Below the pieces are notes generated by a model. That model had not been told where the DNA came from. It did not search any database and was given only the letters and a program-made list of their open reading frames with translations. A program made the translations under genes and the position numbers. DNA of 55,720 bases from Anaerolineales bacterium (GTDB lineage Bacteria > Chloroflexota > Anaerolineae > Anaerolineales > Villigracilaceae). The stretch is from assembly GCA_016789365.1 (NCBI GenBank), contig JAEURH010000006.1:1-55720 (forward strand). The letters are read 5' to 3'. Of this stretch, positions 33,397 through 41,550 are shown piece after piece; position 1 is the first letter of the stretch; each line of letters opens with the position of its first letter.

Positions 33397-34149
33397 TTAC
33401 ATCATCGCCATGCCACCATCAACACCTAATACTTGACCAGTGATGTATGCGGCTTCATCCGATGCTAAGAATGCGGCGGCGGCGGCGATTTCTTCGGGTT
33501 TGCCTTTTCTGCCAAGCGGAACTAACTTCAATGCCGCTTCAAGGATTTCGGGAGTCATGGCATCTAAAATTTCAGTATCTACAAAGCCTGGGGCAATGGC
33601 ATTGACTGTGATGTTTCTCGTGGCAACTTCACGCGCTAATGCTTTAGTAAAAGCAATCTGCCCGCCTTTAGAGGCTGAATAATTTGTCTGCCCGGGGTTG
33701 CCCATTTGCCCAGCCACCGAAGCCATATTGATAATTCTGCCAACACGTTTGCGCATCATGTGTTTCACGGCGGCTTTCGAGCAATTAAATGTACTCTTCA
33801 AGTTTGTATTAATCACAGCATCCCAATCGGATTCGGGCATCATCATAATTAATTGGTCACGAGTAATGCCTGCATTATTAACTAAGATACTTAAATCACC
33901 AAACGTATCAATTGCAAATTTGACTAAGGCTTCGGCTTGTTTGAAATCGGAAACATCGGCTTGAAAAGATGCGGCTTTGCCGCCCGCTTCTTTAATTTGG
34001 TTGACAACTGCTTCTGCCGCGTCGGACGATTGGTTGTAATTGACAACGACTGCCGCTCCGCGTTTTGCAAATTCTAAAGCAATGGCGCGACCAATGCCGC
34101 GTGAACCACCGGTGACTAATGCAACTTTGTTTTCGAGTGAGTTTGCCAT
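33397..34149 (-). CDS. fabG: 3-oxoacyl-[acyl-carrier-protein] reductase FabG
   Basis: NADPH-dependent reduction of 3-oxoacyl-ACP in fatty-acid elongation. From ATG 34149 there are 250 residues; an ATG two codons upstream (34155) is less likely because AAAGGA would be too close. Rossmann TGGSRGIGRA at residues 13-22, NNAG at 91-94, catalytic Ser144, Tyr157 and Lys161 (NYSASKGG). The C-terminus VDGGMAMM is typical of FabG. A TATAAT box upstream on the same strand may drive it. Confidence 0.93.
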   Translation of the reverse strand: MANSLENKVALVTGGSRGIGRAIALEFAKRGAAVVVNYNQSSDAAEAVVNQIKEAGGKAASFQADVSDFKQAEALVKFAIDTFGDLSILVNNAGITRDQLIMMMPESDWDAVINTNLKSTFNCSKAAVKHMMRKRVGRIINMASVAGQMGNPGQTNYSASKGGQIAFTKALAREVATRNITVNAIAPGFVDTEILDAMTPEILEAALKLVPLGRKGKPEEIAAAAAFLASDEAAYITGQVLGVDGGMAMM

Positions 34150-34237
34150 GAACATTATCCTTTATGTGAATTATACACTTGTTGTGAGAGGAAAGATGAA
34201 AGAGATGGAAGTGACGAGTAATAAGTAACGAGTTGGT

Positions 34238-34906
34238 TTATTGAATAAATTTTCTTAATCCAAACGCTAAGCCCAAACCTCCACCCAAGGCGATGACTGC
34301 AATTGCAATCACGGCATCTTGCCAGAAGCGGATGGGGAAGAGGCGAATCAATGTGTCAGAATAATAAAACAACCAAGAGTCGCCTTCAAAGAAGATGGCA
34401 TGAAAGCCTGAGAAGAAAGTCCAGAAGATGTCTGGATTAAGTAAGATGCCTGCCCCTGCAACAAAAGCAAGTGATAGTGCCAAGCCTATCATCCACCAGC
34501 CGCCGCGTTGGAGAGCAATTAAGTATTCGGAAAGATTATTGCTTTTATAGAAAAGAATTAGGAGGATTAAGAGAATTGCAAGTGTGATGTACCAAGTTGT
34601 CAATGAACCTTTGATGACTTCTTTAACATCTTCCATGTGACTCAATTCTCTTTCATTATAAAGAGGAGAACCATCCTCAAAGGTCAAATCACCGAGATAG
34701 GAAATATCTTCGTTGTTGATTAGATAATCTACGGCATAAGGTGCATATTTGAGTCTATCTTCTTTGGTGAAGCCGTATTCATCGGCTGGGAAGTAGGGCA
34801 TGTTGTATTCGATGGTGTAGAAGATGGGGGTTAGTAAGATGCGAAGTGCTAAGCCAATTAAGGCAAGAGGAGTGAGTAAGGAGATGAGATAGGAGAGAGG
34901 TTTCAT
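34238..34906 (-). CDS. DUF1461 (TIGR01906-like) integral membrane protein
   Basis: 222 residues. The membrane helix LISLLTPLALIGLALRIL is followed by an external segment (YFPADEYGFTKEDRLKYAPY and EDISYLGDLTFEDG, with NERELSHMEDVKEV), then three helices. This pattern and the HxxDVK-like stretch match the DUF1461 family of unknown function. No Shine-Dalgarno sequence is visible, because a repeat of the GGACGCTGATGAACGCAGAT type abuts the start codon. Confidence 0.82.
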   Translation of the reverse strand: MKPLSYLISLLTPLALIGLALRILLTPIFYTIEYNMPYFPADEYGFTKEDRLKYAPYAVDYLINNEDISYLGDLTFEDGSPLYNERELSHMEDVKEVIKGSLTTWYITLAILLILLILFYKSNNLSEYLIALQRGGWWMIGLALSLAFVAGAGILLNPDIFWTFFSGFHAIFFEGDSWLFYYSDTLIRLFPIRFWQDAVIAIAVIALGGGLGLAFGLRKFIQ

Positions 34907-34910
34907 TTTT

Positions 34911-34945
34911 TAGGACGCTGATGAACGCAGATACACGCTGATTTT
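34911..34945. repeat. GGACGCTGATGAACGCAGAT repeat, partial copy
   Basis: A left-end match to the longer element at 44403-44485. It directly borders the DUF1461 start codon on one side and a TGTCATTGCGAG element (34951) on the other. Confidence 0.65.
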
Positions 34946-34950
34946 ATTTA

Positions 34951-35090
34951 TGTCGTTGTGAGCCACGCTTTTGCTACTTGTAGTGAAGCAATCTCATTGT
35001 TAATTAGGGGATTGCTTCGCCTTTATGGTCTCGATACGCCCTCAGCAAAAAACCGCTTCGGGCTACTCGACCAACAGGCTCGCAATGACA
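34951..35090. repeat. MITE-like element with TGTCATTGCGAG ends, copy 3 (with nested insert)
   Basis: Left end TGTCGTTGTGAG (34951-34962, two mismatches) and right end CTCGCAATGACA (35079-35090). Inside is the GCAATCTC...GATTGCTTCG hairpin, then a nested GGTCTCGATACG...CTACTCGACCA segment (35027-35073) absent from the 18857 and 50828 copies. Confidence 0.82.
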
Positions 35091-35098
35091 TGGTTGTA

Positions 35099-36652
35099 TT
35101 ACTGCAAAAACTCAAGACCACCTTGTAATACAAAACTGACGACCATGTTATTGACAATCCATTCGATGGGGGCGAGGTCGTCGGTGAAGACGGTGGTGGT
35201 GGAGTAACCATCTTGAAGATTGGTAAATGTGGAGGACATGGTGGTAATGAGCAAGGGGTTTGTATTTGCATCACCAGCCAAGCGGACTAGGTTCGCAGAA
35301 AAGTTTTCAGGTGACGTAGGTTGTTTTGTAGCGAATATCATGGTGTTCAATGTGTTGGGAATATCCATGATGTGAATGGAAGGGAAGATTTGACTCATGG
35401 TAGTGGCGAGTCCGTCAATCAGTCTTCTATCGCCGGGGGTGGAGCCAACGTTGAGGGTCAGCACGCCTGTATCTGTTAAGTGAGAGGCGCAGATTGTGAA
35501 AAATTCTAATGTGGTCATGTGAGCAGGAATATATGGCGGGCGATACGCATCAATAGCGATAATGTCATATTGTTTATTGCTTCTATCTAAACCTAATCTG
35601 CCATCGCCGACGATGACGTTTAGATTGGGTAAATTCATGCCGAAATATTGATTGCCAACTTCTACAATCTTTTCATCAATTTCGATGCCGTCAATTTGAA
35701 TATCATCGCCATAAATAGCAGTGGCTTGACGTGCCGCCGTGCCAGCCGCTAAGCCGATAATCGCCATGCTTTGCACATCATCGGGTGAACGGTTTGCATA
35801 AAAATATGGACCAACCGAAAATTGTTCCCAAGGTCCGTTGAAGTACATGGTGTCGGGATGATAAATTGAATGCACACCCTGACCATCATTCAGGCGTAAT
35901 AAGGTAAAACCATTTTGTTCTTGCACTTGAATATAGTTATATGCCGATTCAGTTTCGTACACTTGACCTGTATTCTCTTTTAGTGAGGTGTTTGAAAAGA
36001 GTATGGCAATCAGTAACAATGCAATCGGCATCCAAATGAGTTTGAGCATTTCTTTTTGACTGGCAAAACGGTATAAACCAATCAGCGCCACAATTAACAG
36101 CAACATGCCGAAGGATGCGAAGGTGAGGCGTGTTCCGATGGTGGGAATGGTTATCAATGTAGGGATGAACGTGCCGATGAATGAACCCAATGTAGAGACG
36201 GCGTATATCTGCCCTGAGACTTGACCTGATTTGTTGGTATCTTCCATTGAGAGGCGGATGGCATACGGTGAGATTGTGCCTAACAATGTGATGGGGACAA
36301 TAAATAAAACTAAGACAACGATAAATGAACCTGCCATAATGCCGACGCTTAAGACTTCAAACGCATCAGCGGCGAACCTGAGAACTGGTACAGCGACATA
36401 AGGTACGAGCCCAGTGGTGAACGCTCCCCAAGCAAGGATGCGATACATTGCTAGCGGACTTGGGTTTGCATCTGCCCATTTGCCACCGAGAAAATAGCCG
36501 AAGGTTAAATAAATTAACATCAGACCAATAATGCTTGCCCAAACTAAGTTGCTTGTGCCAAAGACGTTGCCGATTAATCTGCCTGCTGTTAATTCTGCGG
36601 CGAGTGTGGTCATACCTGATATAAAGACTGTGAGTAGTAAGTAGCGTTTCAT
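35099..36652 (-). CDS. Membrane-anchored spermidine synthase-like protein
   Basis: 517 residues. The N-terminal half has about seven hydrophobic helices (MTTLAAELTAGRLIGNVFGT and following), and the C-terminal half is a SpeE-like Rossmann methyltransferase fold: MAIIGLAAGTAARQATAIYG, EIDEKIVEVGNQYF, GDGRLGLDRSNKQYDIIAID. The usual polyamine-synthase GGGDG is AGLAAG-like here, so catalytic aminopropyl transfer is uncertain. Such fusions are widespread in Chloroflexota. A TATAAT box lies eight bases before the ATG, with no ribosome binding site. Confidence 0.82.
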   Translation of the reverse strand: MKRYLLLTVFISGMTTLAAELTAGRLIGNVFGTSNLVWASIIGLMLIYLTFGYFLGGKWADANPSPLAMYRILAWGAFTTGLVPYVAVPVLRFAADAFEVLSVGIMAGSFIVVLVLFIVPITLLGTISPYAIRLSMEDTNKSGQVSGQIYAVSTLGSFIGTFIPTLITIPTIGTRLTFASFGMLLLIVALIGLYRFASQKEMLKLIWMPIALLLIAILFSNTSLKENTGQVYETESAYNYIQVQEQNGFTLLRLNDGQGVHSIYHPDTMYFNGPWEQFSVGPYFYANRSPDDVQSMAIIGLAAGTAARQATAIYGDDIQIDGIEIDEKIVEVGNQYFGMNLPNLNVIVGDGRLGLDRSNKQYDIIAIDAYRPPYIPAHMTTLEFFTICASHLTDTGVLTLNVGSTPGDRRLIDGLATTMSQIFPSIHIMDIPNTLNTMIFATKQPTSPENFSANLVRLAGDANTNPLLITTMSSTFTNLQDGYSTTTVFTDDLAPIEWIVNNMVVSFVLQGGLEFLQ

Positions 36653-36660
36653 AGTGGGGG

Positions 36661-36666
36661 ATTATA
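36661..36666 (-). promoter_or_regulatory. -10 box of the spermidine synthase-like gene, likely leaderless
   Basis: TATAAT on the minus strand, eight bases (CCCCCACT) before the ATG at 36652, with no Shine-Dalgarno sequence. The -35 region overlaps the palindrome at 36679-36711. Confidence 0.45.
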
Positions 36667-36678
36667 AATGATAAAGAA

Positions 36679-36711
36679 AAACCTCCGAGGTCTTTAAGAC
36701 CTCGGAGGTTT
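36679..36711. repeat. 33-bp palindrome, ACCTCCGAGGT family, left edge of the defence module
   Basis: Sixteen-base arms AAACCTCCGAGGTCTT and AAGACCTCGGAGGTTT around a single T. Each half contains the smaller palindrome ACCTC-C-GAGGT. The family recurs only at 37094, 37331, 37418, 39989, 40004 and 42249, all within the RAYT/restriction module. Confidence 0.9.
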
Positions 36712-36725
36712 GGGTGTTTATGTGT

Positions 36726-37325
36726 TTATTTTTCCAACTCACTCAAATAATTGCGGACATCATCGGGCAGGTCTCGCGTTTTGATATAAGCCATTACTTG
36801 TTTTTGATATTCTTCTTTTGAACCAAAGTTTTCGACAATAAATTCTTTATCTACCAATTTCCCGTTGCGTAATTCCATCCATTCTAAATAATTTGAGTAT
36901 TCCCATTCTTCGGGAAGAAATACCAAACCATCTTTGACGGGGTTGGCGTGGATATAAATACATAATGCTAATAAGTGTTGATAATTTTTGATTGGCTCCC
37001 CGTGAAATTGACCTTGAAATAATGCGCCTACACGCGAGAAGCGTTTGTTGATGGCTTTGGTGTAAGAGACGATGAACTTCATCATGGCGTTGGAGACCTC
37101 CGAGGTTTTTAAAACCTCGGAGGTCTTGATTCTGAGCAAAATATGATAATGCGTTGGCATGAGACAGTATGCAATGATTTCTACATACGGAAGTAAATAT
37201 TTGACCAAACCTTTGAGAAAATATAAGTAGTTGTCTCGTTCGAAGAATACTTTTCCCCGATTGTTACCACGATTGTAGAAATGATAATACTGGTCTGGGA
37301 TGAAAGGCGTTTCACGGCGCGGCAT
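36726..37325 (-). CDS. REP-associated tyrosine transposase (RAYT), copy 1
   Basis: 199 residues, IS200/IS605-type HUH nuclease fold: QYYHFYNRGNNRGKVFFERD at the N-terminus, HUH motif in CLMPTHYHILL, and the conserved LFQGQFHGEPI plus CIYIHANPVKDG segments. Tyr is not obvious at the LFQGxY/F position (Phe here), so the catalytic Tyr is uncertain. RAYTs process single-stranded REP hairpins. Uniquely, residues KTSEVLKTSEV, just after the HUH strand, are encoded by the 33-bp palindrome at 37094-37126. Palindromes of the same family flank the gene. Confidence 0.88.
   Translation of the reverse strand: MPRRETPFIPDQYYHFYNRGNNRGKVFFERDNYLYFLKGLVKYLLPYVEIIAYCLMPTHYHILLRIKTSEVLKTSEVSNAMMKFIVSYTKAINKRFSRVGALFQGQFHGEPIKNYQHLLALCIYIHANPVKDGLVFLPEEWEYSNYLEWMELRNGKLVDKEFIVENFGSKEEYQKQVMAYIKTRDLPDDVRNYLSELEK
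37094..37126. repeat. 33-bp palindrome inside the RAYT coding sequence
   Basis: Arms AGACCTCCGAGGTTTT and AAAACCTCGGAGGTCT around one T. It is read in frame within the RAYT gene as K-T-S-E-V-L-K-T-S-E-V-S. Same family as the palindromes bordering the module. Confidence 0.92.
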
Positions 37326-37330
37326 GGATT

Positions 37331-37432
37331 AAGACCTCCGAGGTCTTATTATAGATGCTTGCATGATTGCTTGTGAGATTAACATTTATGGTTTGTTCAT
37401 TTGTTAGTTATATGAGCAGACCTCGGAGGTCT
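37331..37432. repeat. Pair of AGACCTCCGAGGTCT palindromes between RAYT and the helicase gene
   Basis: AAGACCTCCGAGGTCTT (37331-37347) and AGACCTCGGAGGTCT (37418-37432) are separated by 70 bases with no ORF. The second ends four bases before the helicase stop codon. The pair may serve as a terminator or a RAYT substrate. Confidence 0.85.
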
Positions 37433-37435
37433 AAG

Positions 37436-39973
37436 TTACACCTTATATTCCGTTACATTCTCAAAAACTGCGCCTTGATTACGATATTCACTTTCTTTCA
37501 AAACAGTATTGTATAAACCTATATCTTCGCCCTCATGTTTGTTGATTCCTGTATAAACCAAACTTGCGTCTTCATATCTTTTGAATTTATAGACCGCATC
37601 ATTCATCAGTGCGCCATTGAATACATTGAGACTAATTAATAGTTCAAAGTCTTTGACATCCAAACCTGTGACGCGCTTGAAGAGACCAGGTTCGAGTTTG
37701 GTAATGACATCATACAATGTTCGTTCACGGTAATCCGTAAGATACATAAAGATAGGAACACGAGTAGCAAACTTGATTAGCTTCTCTTGTATCATCTTAC
37801 GCTTCCCTTTATATTCTTTTTCCGCTTCGGTAAGTTCTTGTTTTTGTTTTGGAGTTAATTCTTCATCATTGGCTTCGCGCTTGGCTTTCTGTACCGCTTC
37901 GGATTTGTTAATAATCGTTTCTATATCTTGATTCAAATTGCGAAAGCCTTCGATACTTTCTAGGGCTTTCATAGCGGCTTGATTTGCCATCAATCTTGAG
38001 AGCGTTTCATTATCTACATTGACCAATAACGCACTTTCCCATCTTCTGGCTAACAAAGTGGCGGTTGTGCCACTCATGGCAATATCTAAAATACCTGCCG
38101 CATCAATTTGTTTCATAGAACTACCATCATACGCCAGCACAGGCAGAAAACTAATGAACTCGGCTACTTTGGCTTCGGGACTCGTTTTGTCATCCACGTT
38201 CAGGCGTGAGGCGTATTCGGCAATTTGACGAAGCGCGCGGTTTGGTGCGAAATCAAATACATAACATTCTTCTTTGATGATTTGTTCTTGATTAGGATTG
38301 TCACCATCAGGGTTTTTTATTGTCCAAGGAGATTGCACGCGAAATGCGGCTTGGAAATAAGTTTCAGGGCTAGATGAATTGCGAAGCATGAAAATACCCG
38401 TCCACGGTTTGACGGTAACACCAGTGGTTAACTTGCCACATGAAAGTGTAATAGTCTTTGACGTAAGTGGGTCATCCATGGCTTCTTGCACAGGATATAA
38501 AGCATCTACTCCGATACCTGCTTTACTTCCCGCCGCTACAATTACTTTATAGTCGTGATAAAACTTATTCTGTTTTTGTGCCAGCAAATTATTCATGGCA
38601 TGGCATGAAGCCACACTAGGCAAGAACCAAAATGTATGCGATAACACGCCGAGCAGGCGTGCATCAGAAAAAGGCATGGGCGGTTTCTTAGCCCCCAGTT
38701 TTAAGTTATCAACTGTCGTTGCGAGAAAAGAACCGCGAATTAAATCTAGCCATTTTTGTACTTCATCTTCATATTTGAATCTTGCTAGCACATCGTTTCC
38801 TTCGGCAGAGAAAAAGGTGTTCAAATCAAATTCGTTATATTCTCCTTGTTGAGCAATCTCACGGATGGAATCGGGCAATTGATAAGTGAGCAACACCATG
38901 CGCGGAAGCATGGCATACGGGTTATTTTCACCTTTCCACTTTTCTTTGGCACGTTGTTCATCGGAATACGTCCAGTTGAAAATTTGCTCTTCGATAAACT
39001 CACCAGAGGCAATCGCGCGAAACGGCGTGCCAGACAAATATAAATATCCATTGGTGGTGATGGGCATTTCTTTTTCATCAAAGATTTCAATGCCTTCGCC
39101 TTGTTCAAATTGAATCTCTTCTTTATCTTCGGCTTCAAATAAATCTTTGGCATTTTCACGCCACGCGCCATAATGATATTCATCTAATATCACGCAATCC
39201 CAATGCGTAGTATGCACCCATTCATTCTTGACCTTAATTCCACCTGTGGATTTGTTCTTGCCTAAATAATCTTGAAACGAACCAAAGCACACAAACGGCT
39301 TTTTCATATCGGCATCTTTATAAGACAAGCCTTTGGGTGAGATAAACTGCCAACCTTTGAAATCAATATGGCGTTTTAAATCTTCTTCCCAAGCATTTTG
39401 TACGGCTGGTTTGAAAGTTAACACTAATACCTTCGTCCAGCCCATTTTCTTCGCTAATTGGTAAGAAGCAAACGTCTTACCGAATCGCATTTTGGCGTTC
39501 CATAAAAAATGCGGCGTTTTCTTTTTGTTGGTTTTGTCTTTTTTGAAATCTGTAAAATAAGCGGATGTTTTCTCTACGGCTTCGGCTTGCTCAGGGCGCA
39601 TGACGAAATCCCAATCACGCTTCTCTTCATTGACCTGACCATTTTTGACTGCTACATACGCGGCTTTCAACTCTTTGACAGTACACTGAAACCACTCGCC
39701 ATCTGGATTCTTGATTCCAATGCTTCGTAAATAGGCATGGATTTCATGGTCGGTAATCACCGAGCCATCGTTGTGCATGGCAGATTCTTCTAACACAATT
39801 CGATACGGGGCTTTGCCTGGTCGTTTGGTTGGGTATTGTTGCGCTACTCTTGTTTGAGCATCGCGTGTGGTATAGCCCACTTTAAGCAAGCCTTTGTATT
39901 GTGGGTTGGTATCTTCATAGGCATAAATGGTAGGGCTTGCTTGTGGACGGGGTGGGAAAAATTCTTTAGCCAT
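37436..39973 (-). CDS. GIY-YIG nuclease/SF2 helicase fusion, restriction-type
   Basis: 845 residues from ATG 39973 (GGAGAGG eight bases upstream; an in-frame GTG at 39982 is less likely). Residues 15-100 form a T5orf172/MUG113-type GIY-YIG domain: TIYAY, KVGYTTRD, an Arg near 42, HEIHAYLRSIG and GEWF. Residues about 125-600 are a superfamily 2 helicase: MRFGKT (162-167), LDEYH (263-267), LSGTPFRA and QAAFRVQSPW. The Lys/Glu-rich C-terminus is helical. It follows two MTase-fold genes in the same operon, so it probably translocates on and cuts unmodified DNA. Confidence 0.85.
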   Translation of the reverse strand: MAKEFFPPRPQASPTIYAYEDTNPQYKGLLKVGYTTRDAQTRVAQQYPTKRPGKAPYRIVLEESAMHNDGSVITDHEIHAYLRSIGIKNPDGEWFQCTVKELKAAYVAVKNGQVNEEKRDWDFVMRPEQAEAVEKTSAYFTDFKKDKTNKKKTPHFLWNAKMRFGKTFASYQLAKKMGWTKVLVLTFKPAVQNAWEEDLKRHIDFKGWQFISPKGLSYKDADMKKPFVCFGSFQDYLGKNKSTGGIKVKNEWVHTTHWDCVILDEYHYGAWRENAKDLFEAEDKEEIQFEQGEGIEIFDEKEMPITTNGYLYLSGTPFRAIASGEFIEEQIFNWTYSDEQRAKEKWKGENNPYAMLPRMVLLTYQLPDSIREIAQQGEYNEFDLNTFFSAEGNDVLARFKYEDEVQKWLDLIRGSFLATTVDNLKLGAKKPPMPFSDARLLGVLSHTFWFLPSVASCHAMNNLLAQKQNKFYHDYKVIVAAGSKAGIGVDALYPVQEAMDDPLTSKTITLSCGKLTTGVTVKPWTGIFMLRNSSSPETYFQAAFRVQSPWTIKNPDGDNPNQEQIIKEECYVFDFAPNRALRQIAEYASRLNVDDKTSPEAKVAEFISFLPVLAYDGSSMKQIDAAGILDIAMSGTTATLLARRWESALLVNVDNETLSRLMANQAAMKALESIEGFRNLNQDIETIINKSEAVQKAKREANDEELTPKQKQELTEAEKEYKGKRKMIQEKLIKFATRVPIFMYLTDYRERTLYDVITKLEPGLFKRVTGLDVKDFELLISLNVFNGALMNDAVYKFKRYEDASLVYTGINKHEGEDIGLYNTVLKESEYRNQGAVFENVTEYKV

Positions 39974-39988
39974 TGTATTCACCTCTCC

Positions 39989-40036
39989 AGACCTCCGAGT
40001 CTGAGACCTCCGAGGTTTTAAAAACCTCGGAGGTCT
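39989..40036. repeat. ACCTCCGAGGT palindromes between methyltransferase and helicase genes
   Basis: A degenerate unit AGACCTCCGAGTCT (39989-40002), then a 33-bp palindrome with arms AGACCTCCGAGGTTTT/AAAACCTCGGAGGTCT style (40004-40036). It fills most of the 74-base spacer inside the operon. Confidence 0.88.
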
Positions 40037-40047
40037 GCTTCCATGCT

Positions 40048-41550
40048 TTACTCATCAGCCTCTTCTCCCATTGGGCGAATCATAGATTCGATAAAGGCAA
40101 TTTCTTTTTCATCTAATTCAAAATGAGAAAACAGTTTTTTATCTGTCCATTTTTTTGTCATTGGTAAGAGAGGCACAAAAGCAAATCTATCTTTTGTAAC
40201 ATCCTGAGTATTCTTTCTTAACCCAACAAGAAAACGAAGGAATTTGGTTTGCAAATAAATTTCCAAATTTCTTGCTTGTTCTTCATCATCGTATACGCCT
40301 ACAACAATATATGTCTCTGTACAAGCGCTATTTGGGGCACCCACTATTGGTTTTCCAAGTATCATACGAGGATAATCTCTTGACTCTCCTCCCTCTCCAT
40401 AACCTCTTGAAATAAATACTTTCCATTTTTTTACCATTTCTAATCCATTTGTTATTTCAGATTTTTCGATTTTTCCAACCACCTTATTTGCATAAAGAGT
40501 AATATTTCCCTTACCGGTGGGGCGAACAAAAGTTCGTAAACCGAAAGGCTTTTGAGTTGAAACTTGTTCCATCATTGAGCCATAACCTTTTTTCTTAACC
40601 TTTTCAAGAATAGAAATTGCTTTATTAAAACGAACAAAAGTATCAAATTGATTTAATGGTCGTCGAAGCGTGTCTGATGTATTATTAATATATGTGGTAA
40701 CAGTGCATTGGCCTTTATAATCTTTTTCCCATAAAAAATAACAAATTCCACCAATTACTTTTACTCCAGGGAAAATATCGGAGGCTATTGGATAGTCAAC
40801 TAAATATGATATTTTTTCATCATTAAGCATGGAGTCTCTAAAATCATCTAGATTTTTCCCACCAGCAAACCACCTTGAAGGAATAATCATTGTTAAATAT
40901 CTTGGGTTAAGTTTTTTTGCCTGTTCAACAAAAATTTGATAAATCGGTGAAGAGCCTGTACTATCGCCAGCGTCACTTAACTGATAAGGCGGATTTCCTA
41001 TAATCACATCAAAATTCATGTTAAAAATCTCCTCAGGGTTCTCGGTGTGAATAAATTGGTAGGCATGGCTTTCCAATTCTTCACTGCGAGCATATTCTTC
41101 TAAACTTGCACCGCAATAAGTACAACGGTCGCCTTTTCCCCAATCATGTTCAATACGCGTAAAACGAATGTTGCCTTGTGGGTCGTCAAACTCATCACAA
41201 ATTGAATATTTACCATTCGCATTTTTTGAGCAGTACACACTCCGCCGTGAAAGCAAAGCCGTGATGTTCGTAATCGGTAGTGCAAATAATTGCTTTGTAA
41301 AAATATGGTTAATTCGTTTTTGTCTATTGGGTATTTCTTTTTCTAAACCAATCATTAATCGTTTGGCAATTTCACGCAAGAAAATGCCCGTCTTACAAGC
41401 AGGGTCAAGAAAGGTGATATTTTTATCCCGCCAAATTTCTTCGGGTAGTAAATCCAACATTTGGTTGGCAATGTTGGGTGGCGTAAATACTTCGTCATTG
41501 CTTAAGTTGGCAAGGCAACTTAATACATCGGGGTTATAGTTTTGAATCAT
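40048..41550 (-). CDS. Adenine-specific DNA methyltransferase, Eco57I-like, with zinc-ribbon insertion
   Basis: 500 residues. The catalytic motif IV is GNPPYQL (NPPY at 186-189), typical of N6-adenine methylation. SAM motif I is present but altered: FLDPACKTGIF at 47-57, with Lys where Gly is usual. Between them sits a Cys4 insertion (Cys107, Cys118, Cys143, Cys146) likely to bind zinc. The C-terminal half should recognise the target sequence. It starts immediately after the stop of the small MTase-fold gene (TAA-ATG), so the two are coupled. Confidence 0.85.
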   Translation of the reverse strand: MIQNYNPDVLSCLANLSNDEVFTPPNIANQMLDLLPEEIWRDKNITFLDPACKTGIFLREIAKRLMIGLEKEIPNRQKRINHIFTKQLFALPITNITALLSRRSVYCSKNANGKYSICDEFDDPQGNIRFTRIEHDWGKGDRCTYCGASLEEYARSEELESHAYQFIHTENPEEIFNMNFDVIIGNPPYQLSDAGDSTGSSPIYQIFVEQAKKLNPRYLTMIIPSRWFAGGKNLDDFRDSMLNDEKISYLVDYPIASDIFPGVKVIGGICYFLWEKDYKGQCTVTTYINNTSDTLRRPLNQFDTFVRFNKAISILEKVKKKGYGSMMEQVSTQKPFGLRTFVRPTGKGNITLYANKVVGKIEKSEITNGLEMVKKWKVFISRGYGEGGESRDYPRMILGKPIVGAPNSACTETYIVVGVYDDEEQARNLEIYLQTKFLRFLVGLRKNTQDVTKDRFAFVPLLPMTKKWTDKKLFSHFELDEKEIAFIESMIRPMGEEADE

